64,000 nt of DNA from Paenibacillus gallinarum (GCF_014836635.1 NZ_JACSQL010000002.1:785580-849579), one strand, 5' to 3'; shown: positions 48,290 through 58,061, numbered from the stretch's first letter. Translations and numbers: made by a program. The notes: generated from the letters alone by a model not told the origin.

Positions 48290-48338
48290 AGTTCAATCTT
48301 ATAAAAATGATCTAGCTTCAGCTAAGGAGAGACAGAAG

Positions 48339-49793
48339 TTGAAAAAAACAGTTCGTATACTTATGTTATTAATGTGTATTGTCTTGTTGCTTCCAGCCGG
48401 AATGGCTACCGTTTATGCAGCCGACAATGTAAACAGCAAGGAAACGCTGGTTCTAGGGACGAGTGCTGATTTTCCGCCTTATGAATTTCATAAAACGATT
48501 GATGGACAAGACCAGATTGTCGGTTTTGACATTGAAATAGCAAAAGCCATTGCTGAAAAAATGGGCGCAGAACTTGTAATCGAAGATATGGGATTTGATA
48601 GTTTGCTGCCTGCCCTTCAGAGCGGCCGAGTTGACCTTGTCATATCGGGAATGACGCCTACGGAAGATCGTAGACAAAGTATCGATTTCTCTGATCATTA
48701 CTACAAAGCAAGTCAGGTGATCTTAGTTCGCAGTGAGGATTCCGATAAGTACCAGTCAATGACGGATCTTGAAGGAGAAACAATCGGGATTCAAAAAGGT
48801 TCTATCCAGGAAGAGATTGCTCAAGGAATTAATAATGCGAAGCTAGTATCGCTTGATAAAATGGGTGATCTTGTTCTTCAACTCGAGACAGAGCGTGTTA
48901 ATGCAATTATTGTTGAAGATACGGTTGCAAAAGGTTATCTAAACAATAAAATTGTGATTGCTAGTGCAAGTCCTGCAGAAACGGACTCGGCAGCAGCAAT
49001 TGGGGTTGCTAAAGGGAATACAGAATTATTAGAAGTCATTAATGCTACAATTGCAGAACTAAAAGTTGATAATGGAATTGAGAAAATGGTAGAAGAAGCG
49101 AGCCTGCTCGCATCAGGTAACCAAAAAGACCGCAATATATTTACGATTGCTTATGAATTCCGTCATTATTATGCGAAGGGTATTGGTTATACCCTGTTAT
49201 TATCTGCACTTGGCGTTATCTTTGGTTTTCTGATTGGCTTAATTATTACTTTAATGCGTATGTCCGCATTCAGAGTATTCAGATGGATCGGTACGGCATA
49301 CGTAGAAGTGTTACGCGGTACACCAATGCTGGTGCAGTTAATGATTATGCATTATGGGCTCGCACTCGTATTTGGTCTTAATCTATCTCCGCTGCAATCG
49401 GGGGTTATCACCCTTTCGATCAACAGTTCAGCTTATTTGGCCGAGATATTTAGAGCAGGAATTCAAGGAGTGGATAAGGGGCAGATGGAAGCTGCACGTT
49501 CACTTGGAATGAAACGGAGTGCTGCACTTCGTCACATCATTCTTCCTCAAGCCTTAAAATCCGTTCTGCCTGCGATCGGTAACGAATTTATTACCATTAT
49601 TAAAGAATCATCCATCATTTCGATTATCGGTATGGCTGACATTATGTACCAAGCTAACTCGATTAGAAATATCACTTATGCAGGTCTAAGTCCTTACATC
49701 ATCGCAGCAGCTATTTATTTCGTTCTAACCTTCATGCTTTCCAAGCTGCTAAGTCTATTTGAAAGGAAGTTGAGTGCTAGTGATAAGCGTTAA
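48339..49793 (+). CDS. Amino-acid ABC transporter, fused substrate-binding protein and permease
   Basis: A 484-residue protein. A signal peptide ends near VYAADN. The binding domain starts [14 protein letters not shown] and shows [17 protein letters not shown], the polar-amino-acid family pattern. It continues into a membrane permease domain with the EAA loop [20 protein letters not shown]. Such fusions of the GlnH and GlnP type tether the binding domain to the channel. TTG 48339 follows AAGGAGAGACAG; ATG and in-frame codons further upstream overlap the promoter. The ATPase gene starts inside its stop region. Likely substrates are polar amino acids such as glutamine. Confidence 0.9.
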   Translation: MKKTVRILMLLMCIVLLLPAGMATVYAADNVNSKETLVLGTSADFPPYEFHKTIDGQDQIVGFDIEIAKAIAEKMGAELVIEDMGFDSLLPALQSGRVDLVISGMTPTEDRRQSIDFSDHYYKASQVILVRSEDSDKYQSMTDLEGETIGIQKGSIQEEIAQGINNAKLVSLDKMGDLVLQLETERVNAIIVEDTVAKGYLNNKIVIASASPAETDSAAAIGVAKGNTELLEVINATIAELKVDNGIEKMVEEASLLASGNQKDRNIFTIAYEFRHYYAKGIGYTLLLSALGVIFGFLIGLIITLMRMSAFRVFRWIGTAYVEVLRGTPMLVQLMIMHYGLALVFGLNLSPLQSGVITLSINSSAYLAEIFRAGIQGVDKGQMEAARSLGMKRSAALRHIILPQALKSVLPAIGNEFITIIKESSIISIIGMADIMYQANSIRNITYAGLSPYIIAAAIYFVLTFMLSKLLSLFERKLSASDKR

Positions 49794-50502
49794 AAATTTG
49801 CATAAATCATTTGGAAAACTAGATATTCTTAAAGGCATCGACATTGAGATTGCGAAGGGCGAAGTGGTTGTTGTCATTGGCCCATCCGGTTCAGGGAAAA
49901 GTACCTTTTTACGCTGCATCAATCTGCTGGAAGTACCGACAGATGGCGAAATTTTATTTGAAGGTGCATCGATTACGGACCCGAAACACGATATCAATTC
50001 AACTCGTGAGAAAATGGGGATGGTGTTCCAGCACTTTAATCTTTTTCCACATAAAACGGTAGGTCAGAACATTACACTTGCTCCTACTATCGTAAAAAAT
50101 ATATCTGCTGAAGAAGCAAATGCCATCGCCGATGATCTGCTGAGGACGGTAGGTTTAGCTGATAAGAAAGATATATATCCGAATCAGCTTTCTGGCGGAC
50201 AAAAACAACGGATCGCCATCGCAAGAGCGCTTGCGATGCAGCCGCATGTAATGTTGTTTGATGAACCAACATCAGCACTGGATCCAGAAATGGTTGGGGA
50301 AGTACTTGATGTTATGAAAAAACTCGCCGAAGGCGGAATGACCATGGTTATTGTTACTCATGAAATGGGATTTGCCCGAGAAGTGGGAGACCGTATTGTA
50401 TTTATGGATGGCGGTAAAATCGTAGAAGAGGGTACTCCAGACGAAGTATTTGGTAACCCGCAACATCCTCGTACTCAAGATTTTTTAAGTAAAGTACTAT
50501 AA
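49774..50502 (+). CDS. Amino-acid ABC transporter ATP-binding protein (GlnQ-like)
   Basis: A 242-residue nucleotide-binding domain: Walker [10 protein letters not shown], signature LSGGQKQRI, Walker [14 protein letters not shown] and H-loop VTHEMGF. It pairs with the overlapping permease-binding-protein fusion to form the polar-amino-acid importer. GTG 49774 or GTG 49780 may start it; AAAGGAAG lies upstream of both. Confidence 0.93.
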   Translation: MLVISVKNLHKSFGKLDILKGIDIEIAKGEVVVVIGPSGSGKSTFLRCINLLEVPTDGEILFEGASITDPKHDINSTREKMGMVFQHFNLFPHKTVGQNITLAPTIVKNISAEEANAIADDLLRTVGLADKKDIYPNQLSGGQKQRIAIARALAMQPHVMLFDEPTSALDPEMVGEVLDVMKKLAEGGMTMVIVTHEMGFAREVGDRIVFMDGGKIVEEGTPDEVFGNPQHPRTQDFLSKVL

Positions 50503-50524
50503 TTAATTAATAGATTAGGTATGT

Positions 50525-50573
50525 AAAAGCACTCTTTGCATGAATTTTATTCATGCAAAGAGTGCTTTTTTTG
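50525..50573 (+). terminator. Terminator of the amino-acid transporter operon
   Basis: AAAAGCACTCTTTGCATGA and TCATGCAAAGAGTGCTTTT pair perfectly around a short loop, then a T run follows. Confidence 0.93.
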
Positions 50574-50709
50574 TATATTTAATTCGAATTAATAACAAAA
50601 TGGTAACTATTACATACGCACAGGTTACAAAATTGTGATATATTAGCTACATCTTACGACAAAACAACTAGAGAAGCTTCTATGAAGAAGCTAGCTATAG
50701 GAGGAAATT

Positions 50710-51360
50710 ATGTTTAAACGTTTCAAAAAAACTTCTACACTAGCAGCTGCTTTGCTAGGTGTTACTTTAATGGCACAAAGTGTTCCTGCTCATGCAGAGC
50801 AAGTGTATGTAGCTAAAGAGGGAGATACATTTTATAAACTATCTCAAAGATACGACATTGACTTAGAGACTTTGATGAACGCAAATAAAAACATTTCACC
50901 ATATAATATTTACGAAGGATTAAAATTGACTCTTCCAACAAAGAGTTCAGAGAGTTCTTCTAGTAATAATGCAGTGACAGCAAGCCTGAGTGTAGACAGC
51001 AGCAATAAAGTGGTAGAAGCGTGGGGTAAAACATTTAATTACAGCGAAACTCTGAATGTAAAAGCTACTGCATATTCTTCTGACCCCGCAGAAAATGGCG
51101 GATATGGAGCCGTTGACTATTTCGGTAACCCGCTGGAATTAGGTACAATTGCTGTTGATCCATCCGTCATTCCACTAGGAACAAAGGTTCTGGTTACAGG
51201 TCATTCTCACGATAACCTGCCAGATCAAGCTTTTGTTGCGACAGCTACCGATATCGGCGGAGCTATTAAAGGTAACAAGATTGATATCTTTATCCCAGGA
51301 AGTAAAAGTTCCGTTGCGAAGTTTGGTATCCAAGATGTCAAACTCTATATAATTGAATAA
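50710..51360 (+). CDS. Secreted LysM and 3D-domain cell-wall protein
   Basis: A 216-residue exported protein. The signal peptide ends near AHAEQ. One LysM domain (YVAKEGDTFYKLSQRYDIDLE) binds peptidoglycan. A Ser/Asn-rich linker leads to a C-terminal 3D domain: VKATAYSS, then TIAVDPSVIPLG and ATDIGGAIKGNKIDIF with three conserved aspartates. The layout resembles YocH/YabE-type lytic enzymes (a MltA-like fold), so it probably trims or remodels wall. AGGAGG precedes ATG 50710. Confidence 0.85.
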   Translation: MFKRFKKTSTLAAALLGVTLMAQSVPAHAEQVYVAKEGDTFYKLSQRYDIDLETLMNANKNISPYNIYEGLKLTLPTKSSESSSSNNAVTASLSVDSSNKVVEAWGKTFNYSETLNVKATAYSSDPAENGGYGAVDYFGNPLELGTIAVDPSVIPLGTKVLVTGHSHDNLPDQAFVATATDIGGAIKGNKIDIFIPGSKSSVAKFGIQDVKLYIIE

Positions 51361-51373
51361 ACTTTATAAAAGT

Positions 51374-51418
51374 AAAGGCACCTGTGTATTTGATTCAATT
51401 ACACAGGTGCCTTTTTAT
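51374..51418. terminator. Bidirectional terminator between the LysM-3D gene and the deacetylase
   Basis: AAAGGCACCTGTGTA and TACACAGGTGCCTTT form a 15-bp perfect stem, with a T run on the plus strand; it also serves the convergent deacetylase. Confidence 0.9.
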
Positions 51419-52290
51419 TTTGATTTTTCAATGCCTAGCAGCTCAGGCACCGTGACCAATTCGTATCCTTGATTTTTCAAAGCTTTAATGACTTCAGGCA
51501 AAGCTTCAATTGTCCCTTGAAGTTTCGATCCATATCCACCACCGCCATGCTGAAGCACGATCGCACCAGGTCGAGTACCAGAGAGTATGTTCGCTAACAC
51601 TTGCTCTTTGTTTAGTCCTTTCCAATCTAAAGAATCTACATTCCAATTTACAATTCGGTACTTGTGCTCAGCCGCCCATATGAGCTGTTCTTCTGTGATT
51701 TCACCGTATGGCGGACGAATTGTTTTTGGGATATATCCTGTGATTGGAAGAATGGCTTGCTCCGTTTTTTTAATCTCTGAAATAAAAGCAGACATTGAAA
51801 TTTTATTGAAATCCGGATGAGTAAAACTGTGATTACCAATAACATGACCTTCATCATGAATTCGTTTAGCAAGTTCAGGATGATTAAGTACTCTTTGACC
51901 GTTCACAAAAAAAGTTGCTTTTACCCCGTACTCTTTCAAAACATCTAATATTTGCGGGGTGAATCTTGGGTCGGGTACATCATCAAATGTTAAGGCAATC
52001 CTTTTTACATTAGGTCCATTCGTAACGAATGTACTCTTATATTTTTTTCGAAGCTGGCCAAGTGTGAGTTTTGATTTCTCATCTACTTCCTTCTGCGGCT
52101 CTTTTACAGGAGAGGGTTCTTTCGTAATTGAATCCTGCTGAAAAAAAGGATCTTCTATGTTTATACTATCCTCCGGAGCGTAAATGTATGTACGATCCAG
52201 CACGTATGCCGTAGCGGTTTGCGAGAAACATAACAGGAGGATACTAAATAATAAAGTAAATGCAAGAAAAGAACAAATGATGCGTTTCAT
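51415..52290 (-). CDS. Secreted polysaccharide deacetylase (NodB domain)
   Basis: A 291-residue exported protein. The first 28 residues are a hydrophobic signal or anchor (ending in TATA), followed by a Lys/Glu/Pro-rich linker. The NodB domain shows IALTFDDVPD (metal and catalytic aspartates), GNHSFTHPDF (metal histidines), RPPYGE and VLQHGGGG near the C-terminus. It likely removes acetyl groups from peptidoglycan or another glycan. Its neighbours, a LysM-3D wall protein and the PSP stress cluster, fit an envelope role. Confidence 0.88.
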   Translation of the reverse strand: MKRIICSFLAFTLLFSILLLCFSQTATAYVLDRTYIYAPEDSINIEDPFFQQDSITKEPSPVKEPQKEVDEKSKLTLGQLRKKYKSTFVTNGPNVKRIALTFDDVPDPRFTPQILDVLKEYGVKATFFVNGQRVLNHPELAKRIHDEGHVIGNHSFTHPDFNKISMSAFISEIKKTEQAILPITGYIPKTIRPPYGEITEEQLIWAAEHKYRIVNWNVDSLDWKGLNKEQVLANILSGTRPGAIVLQHGGGGYGSKLQGTIEALPEVIKALKNQGYELVTVPELLGIEKSK

Positions 52291-52441
52291 GTAAGCATAA
52301 CTCCTTATATTTGTGATTTATCGTTACGAAAAACAATCGAACAGTACATCACGGGTATTCGTATGTTATTGCCTAGACGTAACAAAATTATTCTTATATC
52401 AGATACTGTAGTCTTCTGTTTAGCCCCATTTATTAAATAAA

Positions 52442-52470
52442 TGAAACTTCATGAATTACTGAACCGTATA
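52442..52470 (+). promoter_or_regulatory. pspA: ECF (sigma-W-like) promoter before pspA
   Basis: TGAAAC at 52442-52447 and CGTATA at 52465-52470 with a 17-base spacer match the B. subtilis sigma-W consensus TGAAAC...CGTA. B. subtilis pspA is itself a sigma-W target, which supports the reading. The start codon lies about 87 bases downstream. Pattern seen directly; regulation inferred. Confidence 0.65.
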
Positions 52471-52556
52471 AGGTAATTAGATGCATAAGTAGTGATTCAT
52501 TACCAAGCAAATGAGTATATTAAGTAAAAGAAAACATATACGGGAGGAATTTTATA

Positions 52557-53225
52557 ATGTCTCTATTTAAAAGATTTCGTGATTTGACCATGTCCAATAT
52601 TAATGCTCTGATTGATAAAGCGGAAGATCCAATTAAAATGACCGATCAATATATCCGTGACATGCAGAAGGATTTGGAAGATGCGGAGAAAGCGGTAGCT
52701 GCACAAATCGCCATTGAGAAGAAATTTAAAGCTTTATATGAAGAGCAGGAAGCGCTGGTGAAGAAAAGAGAAGAACAAGCGCATACGGCAGCTAAAGCAC
52801 AGAATATTGATCTTGCTCGTCGTGCTCTTGAAGAAAAGAAAAATGCAGAAGCAAAACTTACGGAATACAAAACAAGTTTTGATCAAAATAAAGCTTCTGC
52901 AGACAACCTCCGTTCCAAACTGGAGCAAATGCGTAAACAGCTGACGGAAATGAAGAACAAGAGAGAAACACTGGTAGCTCGTTATAATGCAGCCAAAGCT
53001 CAGACGGAAATCAATAAAGCAATGAGTGGTTTTGGTTCCGATACGGCCGCATCTGGTATGAAGCGTATGGAAGAAAAAATGCTTCAAGCGGAAGCACATG
53101 CAGAAGCAAGTAACGAAATGAACAGCAAAGAAAAATCACTTGATGAAGAATTTGAAAACATGGGAAAAGACAAGGAAGTAGAAGACGAACTGGCAGCATT
53201 GCTGAAACAGTACGAGAATAAATAA
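52557..53225 (+). CDS. pspA: Phage-shock protein A (PspA/IM30)
   Basis: A 222-residue peripheral membrane protein with an amphipathic N-terminal helix (MSLFKRFRDLTMSN) and a long coiled coil rich in Lys, Glu and Ala (residues about 25-190). It stabilises stressed membranes. The ribosome site GGGAGGA lies before ATG 52557. A terminator-like hairpin follows at 53284-53319, so the next genes may be transcribed partly independently. Confidence 0.95.
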   Translation: MSLFKRFRDLTMSNINALIDKAEDPIKMTDQYIRDMQKDLEDAEKAVAAQIAIEKKFKALYEEQEALVKKREEQAHTAAKAQNIDLARRALEEKKNAEAKLTEYKTSFDQNKASADNLRSKLEQMRKQLTEMKNKRETLVARYNAAKAQTEINKAMSGFGSDTAASGMKRMEEKMLQAEAHAEASNEMNSKEKSLDEEFENMGKDKEVEDELAALLKQYENK

Positions 53226-53283
53226 CAATCATGACTATGATAAACAATGAATAAAGTGAATTATATCAGCTTTATTCCATGTG

Positions 53284-53319
53284 ACGGAGGGGAAACGACG
53301 CAGTTTCTCCTTCGTTTTT
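53284..53319 (+). terminator. Terminator-like hairpin after pspA
   Basis: ACGGAGGGGAAAC pairs imperfectly with GTTTCTCCTTCGT and is followed by TTTTT. It may partly separate pspA from the DUF350 gene. Confidence 0.65.
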
Positions 53320-53361
53320 CATGAGGGAGCAATCTGACACTATTGGAGGATGTTATATCTA

Positions 53362-53766
53362 ATGGAATTTATGGATATCGTACGCATGCTGGTATGGACA
53401 GGTTCAGGAGCAGTACTGCTGTTTATTCTCATGTATGTTGATTCATTATTTACGAAGTACAAAGACTTTACAGAAGTAAAAGCGGGCAACATGGCGGTTA
53501 CTACAAGACTAATTATGAAGCTGTTTGCTCAGGGGTATATCTTATCCTCGTCTATTTCCGTATCTTATCATCTAGGAGATGCACTCATTGTATCCGTCGT
53601 ATCTTTTATTATTCTGCTCGTGATCGAAGGGGTTGTGCACACCTTGATTCGCCGCTTTGCCGCTTTTGATATTGACGGGGGAATGCAGAAGGGAAAGATT
53701 GGATACGGGCTGTTCTCAGGTACACTTCACTTAGTAGGGGCGCTGATTATTTCAGCCTCTCTATAA
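53362..53766 (+). CDS. DUF350-family membrane protein
   Basis: A 134-residue protein with about four hydrophobic helices (for example MLVWTGSGAVLLFILMYV and ALIVSVVSFIILLVI). The pattern is that of DUF350 (YjfL-like) proteins found beside pspA. GGAGG lies 12 bases before ATG 53362; ATG 53350 overlaps the ribosome site. Function unknown; context suggests envelope stress. Confidence 0.7.
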   Translation: MEFMDIVRMLVWTGSGAVLLFILMYVDSLFTKYKDFTEVKAGNMAVTTRLIMKLFAQGYILSSSISVSYHLGDALIVSVVSFIILLVIEGVVHTLIRRFAAFDIDGGMQKGKIGYGLFSGTLHLVGALIISASL

Positions 53767-53801
53767 CCGAGTTATTCCAACTAGAAATAGGAGTTCGATG
53801 A

Positions 53802-54311
53802 ATGATGAGTATATGGAAAAGAGTAACGAATTTATTATCAAAACCAAAACCTTCTGCTCCGGAGAAAAGTATGTTACAGCTGAATCCGGGTGATATATGC
53901 GAGGTTTCGCTTGTTACTTATGAAGTGACGGGTAAAGTCCAGAACCGAGGACGAAATGCGGCTCTGCTTACACTGAAAGACGGGAATACAATTGCATATT
54001 TATATATTGAGGAAAGGGAACGCCTCATCTATGCATTATATACTCCTATAGATGGACGACTGGATCATCCAGAAGAAGTACCGACAACGATCGAACTGGA
54101 TGACAGAGAATATCATTTAGAGGAACAATATGCGGGACATGTAATGACAGTAGGGAAGACACCATTTTCTCAAAATGGGGAACAACATGTATGGCAGTTT
54201 CAGTCGGATGATAATCATCTCCTGCGCATCGAATGGCAGAACGGTCGATTTATGCTATATGAAGGAGAAGATATCCTCCCGGCAGATGTTAAAGTAATTC
54301 GGGCAACCTAG
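53802..54311 (+). CDS. DUF4178-domain protein
   Basis: A 169-residue soluble protein of beta-strand-rich character; LQLNPGDICEVSLVTYEVTGKV near the N-terminus and WQFQSDDNHLLRIEWQNGR later match the DUF4178 pattern. No signal peptide. It sits 35 bases after DUF350 and 12 before DUF4247, so the three likely form one operon. Function unknown. Confidence 0.75.
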   Translation: MMSIWKRVTNLLSKPKPSAPEKSMLQLNPGDICEVSLVTYEVTGKVQNRGRNAALLTLKDGNTIAYLYIEERERLIYALYTPIDGRLDHPEEVPTTIELDDREYHLEEQYAGHVMTVGKTPFSQNGEQHVWQFQSDDNHLLRIEWQNGRFMLYEGEDILPADVKVIRAT

Positions 54312-54323
54312 GAGAGGTTATTC

Positions 54324-55073
54324 ATGAACAAGCGTTTTTGGCACATCTTAAAAATCACACTGGTCCTCAGTTTATTTGTCTCATTGTTATCAGGCTGCGG
54401 AGCACCTGCTGTGAAAGATACGTACCCGCTTGAATCGGTGAACAGCAGTGGTAATTCGACTTCCTATGTATACCGTGCGGAGAATCTTACTGTTCCAGAA
54501 GTAGCCGACGAACTAATGGAAGATCGAACTCCGGATGAAGTGTCTCCCGTTGATACAGAGCGAATGTTCCTCGTGTATCCGAATGAGCTGTACCATCTAC
54601 AGCAAGATCCGGATCAGCCGGAAGATACACTGATCGAGGTTGATTCTAAAGAATATGTTCAGCGTAATTATAGTTCTTCTTTCTTACAGGGATATATTAC
54701 TGCTTCTATTCTGGACAGCATCTTTGATGTAATGCGAGGATCGGGAAATTACAGGGGATACACTTCTTCTAAGACATATACACCGACTCAGGGGCAATAC
54801 CGGACAGCGACAGACAATGATAAAAAAATTGCCCCCCCGCTAACTACGAAACGCAGTGGGTCCATTATTCGCAGGGGGCTTGGAGAATCAGCGAACACGA
54901 AAAAATCGGACAACGGCAGTATTCTTAATCGGGACACTTCTTCTTCAAGCTCGTCGACCAAAGGGAAGATTGAAAGAGGAAAAAGCAGTGGATCGAGCAT
55001 TTTCAGCTCACCAAAGAAAAGCTCGAGACCGAAGACGAAGATTGGTTCAGGCCGAATATCTAGGCGAAGATAG
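54324..55073 (+). CDS. DUF4247-like lipoprotein
   Basis: A 249-residue exported lipoprotein: the hydrophobic N-terminus ends in SLLSGC with the lipidation cysteine. The middle is DUF4247-like, and the last 100 residues are Ser/Lys/Arg-rich and basic, likely disordered. It follows DUF4178 closely, AGGAGAGG precedes ATG 54324, and a terminator follows it. Function unknown. Confidence 0.7.
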   Translation: MNKRFWHILKITLVLSLFVSLLSGCGAPAVKDTYPLESVNSSGNSTSYVYRAENLTVPEVADELMEDRTPDEVSPVDTERMFLVYPNELYHLQQDPDQPEDTLIEVDSKEYVQRNYSSSFLQGYITASILDSIFDVMRGSGNYRGYTSSKTYTPTQGQYRTATDNDKKIAPPLTTKRSGSIIRRGLGESANTKKSDNGSILNRDTSSSSSSTKGKIERGKSSGSSIFSSPKKSSRPKTKIGSGRISRRR

Positions 55074-55083
55074 AAGAATGTAG

Positions 55084-55114
55084 TAACCCGGACCTTACAG
55101 TGTCCGGGTTTTGT
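55084..55114. terminator. Terminator between the DUF4247 gene and the HNH gene
   Basis: AACCCGGAC and GTCCGGGTT form a stem with a TTTT tail on the plus strand; the opposite strand has little T run. Confidence 0.8.
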
Positions 55115-55120
55115 GTTTTA

Positions 55121-55429
55121 TTATCTTGCTTTACGAACATGTCTAGATTTCTTAGATTTAGGAATGACGGTAGCTGGCTGTTTACGTATCCATTTCACGT
55201 AGGAGGCAATCTTTGGTGCTTGTAGAAGCGCTTCAATCGTAGTCAGTCCTAATACGACTAACTCTCGATTGGTAAATAAATTATGAATCTGTTTATGGCA
55301 TGGAATACATAGATCTGCTGTAGGCTTGTCTTTTCCGCCTTCTTCCCGAGGAGTGAGATGATGCACGGTCGTAACAGGAACTTTTCTTTTGCAGAGAGCA
55401 CAGGTATGTTTTTCATTCTGAGATGGCAT
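55121..55429 (-). CDS. Small HNH-type nuclease
   Basis: A 102-residue protein. CALC and CIPCHKQIHNLF give two zinc-knuckle cysteine pairs around HHLTPREEGG and the final His, the HNH layout. ATG 55429 follows AAAGGAGGTGA by 7 bases; the open frame extends 23 codons upstream without a ribosome site. The C-terminal tail is basic. It is not next to phage genes, so a housekeeping or selfish role is open. Confidence 0.8.
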   Translation of the reverse strand: MPSQNEKHTCALCKRKVPVTTVHHLTPREEGGKDKPTADLCIPCHKQIHNLFTNRELVVLGLTTIEALLQAPKIASYVKWIRKQPATVIPKSKKSRHVRKAR

Positions 55430-55596
55430 AGCCTTCACCTCCTTTCGTAGCGTGAGATAAAAAAGCATACAATATGCATGCATAGCTTGATTAATCAAAT
55501 AGGAAGAGGGATGTACTCACCACTTCCTCTCTTGCAACGAGGAAGAGATGGAGATACACTTTATTCAAAGTCAGATAAGAACAAGGAGAAAACCTT

Positions 55597-56859
55597 ATGA
55601 GTAACTATAAAACAAATCCGAAATTCAACCGAAAAGCCATTCAGGTAGAAGCTGCGCAGCAGCTTATAGCAAATAAGGTAAAGTTAATAGATACAGAACA
55701 GGTAAGGCTAGAGGATGCGCATGATCGAATTATTGCGCAAGATGTTATTGCACCGCATCCCTATCCGTTCTTTAGAAGATCGGGTATGGATGGATATGCT
55801 GTCCGAAGCGCAGATCTTAGTATCGCTAGCAGCGATCAAAAGGTTCAGCTAGCGATCATTGATGAAATTCCCTGCGGATATTCCTCACAGAAGGAGATTG
55901 TAGAAGGAACTGCAGCGCGTATTATGACAGGTGCTGAGGTTCCGTTAGGAGCAGATGCCGTTGTTATGCTGGAAGCGACAGAACAGTGCGAGGTGGAAGG
56001 AAGACCATATGTCGTATTTAAGCGTCCAACATCACAGGGAGCAAACGTTACGCCGGTTGGCTTTGAAGTGTCAGAAGGGGATTTGCTGGTTAAAAAAGGA
56101 ACCCTGTTGACCGCAGGAGAAATCTCGGTTCTCGCGACGTTTGGTATTCATCAACTGTCTGTTTTTAGAAAACCTCAAGTGGGGATTTTTGCAACAGGGA
56201 CTGAACTGCTTGGGATTGAAGAAGAACTAGAGCCAGGAAAAATACGTAACAGCAACAGCTACATGCTTCAGTCTCAGGTAAAAGAAGCGGGGGGAGAACC
56301 CCACTTGCTTGGAGCAATTGTGGATGATCTGAAGCTGGCTGAGCAAAAGTTGCAGGAGGCTTTATCAACCTATGATGTGGTCATCACTACGGGTGGTGTA
56401 TCCGTAGGAGATTATGATATTATGGGCGATCTAGTTCGTCAGGATGGCACGGAAATGTTATTTAACAAAGTAACAATGCGGCCAGGAAGTGTAACGACTG
56501 CTGCGTATATTCAGAATAAACTGCTTTTTGCCCTATCGGGTAATCCGGGAGCTTGCTTTGTTGGATTTGAACTTTTTGTACGACCTGCGCTGCAAGGAAT
56601 GCAAGCTTCTGAACAACCTTATTTAGCGAGATGGACTGCAGTTTTAGGTGCGGATTATAGCAAAGTGAACAACTTCACGCGTTTTGTTCGGGGAAAATTG
56701 GAAGTGAAGAATGGACAAGTATTTGCTTTTCCTGCCAAAGTAGATGAATCAAGTGTTATGGTAACGATTAAAGACAGTGATTGTCTTATTATCATTCCTC
56801 CGGATAAGAAAGGGTTACAAGCGGGAGATGCTGTGGAAATCTTAAAGCTTGGCAGATGA
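55597..56859 (+). CDS. moeA: Molybdopterin molybdenumtransferase MoeA
   Basis: A 420-residue enzyme that inserts molybdate into molybdopterin. RRSGMDGYAVRS at the N-terminus, the central TTGGVSVGDYD, MRPGSVTTAA and FALSGNPGACFVGFE match the MoeA family. The ribosome site AACAAGGAGAAAACC lies before ATG 55597. No other moa/mob genes lie nearby. Confidence 0.92.
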   Translation: MSNYKTNPKFNRKAIQVEAAQQLIANKVKLIDTEQVRLEDAHDRIIAQDVIAPHPYPFFRRSGMDGYAVRSADLSIASSDQKVQLAIIDEIPCGYSSQKEIVEGTAARIMTGAEVPLGADAVVMLEATEQCEVEGRPYVVFKRPTSQGANVTPVGFEVSEGDLLVKKGTLLTAGEISVLATFGIHQLSVFRKPQVGIFATGTELLGIEEELEPGKIRNSNSYMLQSQVKEAGGEPHLLGAIVDDLKLAEQKLQEALSTYDVVITTGGVSVGDYDIMGDLVRQDGTEMLFNKVTMRPGSVTTAAYIQNKLLFALSGNPGACFVGFELFVRPALQGMQASEQPYLARWTAVLGADYSKVNNFTRFVRGKLEVKNGQVFAFPAKVDESSVMVTIKDSDCLIIIPPDKKGLQAGDAVEILKLGR

Positions 56860-56913
56860 TGCTCGAATAGGGCATGCAGGAGTATCTGTAATACCGAATT
56901 GTAATGAGAATAA

Positions 56914-56942
56914 TAAAAGCTGCCCGAAAGGGCAGCCTTAAA
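56914..56942 (-). terminator. Terminator of the recombinase gene
   Basis: GCTGCCC-GAAA-GGGCAGC gives a 7-bp stem with a tetraloop. The flanking AAAA at 56915-56918 becomes a T run on the minus strand. Confidence 0.8.
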
Positions 56943-56981
56943 TACGATATATGAAAAAGTATCAAGTGAGGGTAGAAAAGT

Positions 56982-58061
56982 TTAATCAACTCTTCGCTCA
57001 ATCGCTTCCGACATCGTTTTATCCGTGAGGTGAGCGTAAACCTCGGTTGTTTCCGTAGAGGCATGTCCGAGTTGTTCCTTCGTTTTATAAATATCATTTT
57101 GCAGATAATAATCGGTGGCAAAAGAATGTCGTAATTTGTGGACCGTTAAGTACGGCTTGCCAAAGCCTTTTGCATACTTGATAATCATCGCTTGAATAGC
57201 ACGTTTTGTCATGCGCTTCCCTTCTTTTTGACCATTGGGGACCGTGACAAAAAGTGCTTTTTCTTTTTTGGGAGTACGATAACGGAGTGTGCGAAGCTCC
57301 ATGTATTTAAAGAGATCATCTTTAGCCTGCTCCCGGTAATAGACCGGATTCTTAAATGTCTCATCGTTATTTCCTTTTCGGTATACGTAGAGGACTTTAT
57401 TATTCAAATCAAGATCATCAATGTTCAGATTTACGATCTCTGATACACGAAGTCCTGAATTCAGAATTAAACTAGCAATACAAGCATCACGTTCTTTGTT
57501 CATCTCATGGGAATATAGAGCTTGTTTATTTTTTTCCATATCCTTCGCATAACCTTCTAAAATATATCCGATGAACTCAAGAAGTTCATCTTCCTCTAGT
57601 ATTTTGCCTTTCAGCTTTGCAGCAGTATCTTTTGGTTTGTGAACTCGTTTGATTTCGACTTTAGCCATAATATTTCGTTTTAGAAGAGGGTAAAATTCTT
57701 CATCTTCGGCAATTTGACTCAAATAGTGGAATAAAGACCGGAGTGAAGATAATTTACGGGATATGGTAATCCGAGAGTTTGCTCCTTCTCTTTTGGTCGT
57801 CAGATAAATACGATATCCCGTAATACTTTCCATGCGCAGCATCTCGAGTTCCTTTAAAGTCACTCCTGTATTTGATTCGGCTTCAGACAGGCCTTCAGCC
57901 CTTAACCAAGTGAAGAACATATCATAATCTCGAACATACTCCAGCAGCGTGGATGGAGATAGGTCTGGTAGTTTGTAATCAATGAATTGCTGAACATACC
58001 AGGGCATGGTGACTACACGTTCATCAAGTCTACGACGATCGGTTTCTTTTTGAATATTCAT
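56982..58061 (-). CDS. xerS: Tyrosine recombinase, XerS-like
   Basis: A 359-residue site-specific recombinase. The N-terminal SAM-like core-binding domain (residues about 15-150) is followed by the catalytic domain: Arg in NSGLRVSEIVN, HKLRHSFATD (His and Arg), and GHASTETTEVYAHL with His and the nucleophile Tyr. Size and pattern match XerS, the single-recombinase chromosome-dimer resolvase of streptococci, also found in some Bacillales. ATG 58061 follows AAGGGGCG; upstream in-frame codons have no ribosome site. No dif-like site was recognised near it. Confidence 0.8.
   Translation of the reverse strand: MNIQKETDRRRLDERVVTMPWYVQQFIDYKLPDLSPSTLLEYVRDYDMFFTWLRAEGLSEAESNTGVTLKELEMLRMESITGYRIYLTTKREGANSRITISRKLSSLRSLFHYLSQIAEDEEFYPLLKRNIMAKVEIKRVHKPKDTAAKLKGKILEEDELLEFIGYILEGYAKDMEKNKQALYSHEMNKERDACIASLILNSGLRVSEIVNLNIDDLDLNNKVLYVYRKGNNDETFKNPVYYREQAKDDLFKYMELRTLRYRTPKKEKALFVTVPNGQKEGKRMTKRAIQAMIIKYAKGFGKPYLTVHKLRHSFATDYYLQNDIYKTKEQLGHASTETTEVYAHLTDKTMSEAIERRVD

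Noticed and set aside
55430..55498. N-terminal extension of the HNH gene
   Set aside because: No ribosome site; AAAGGAGGTGA fits ATG 55429.
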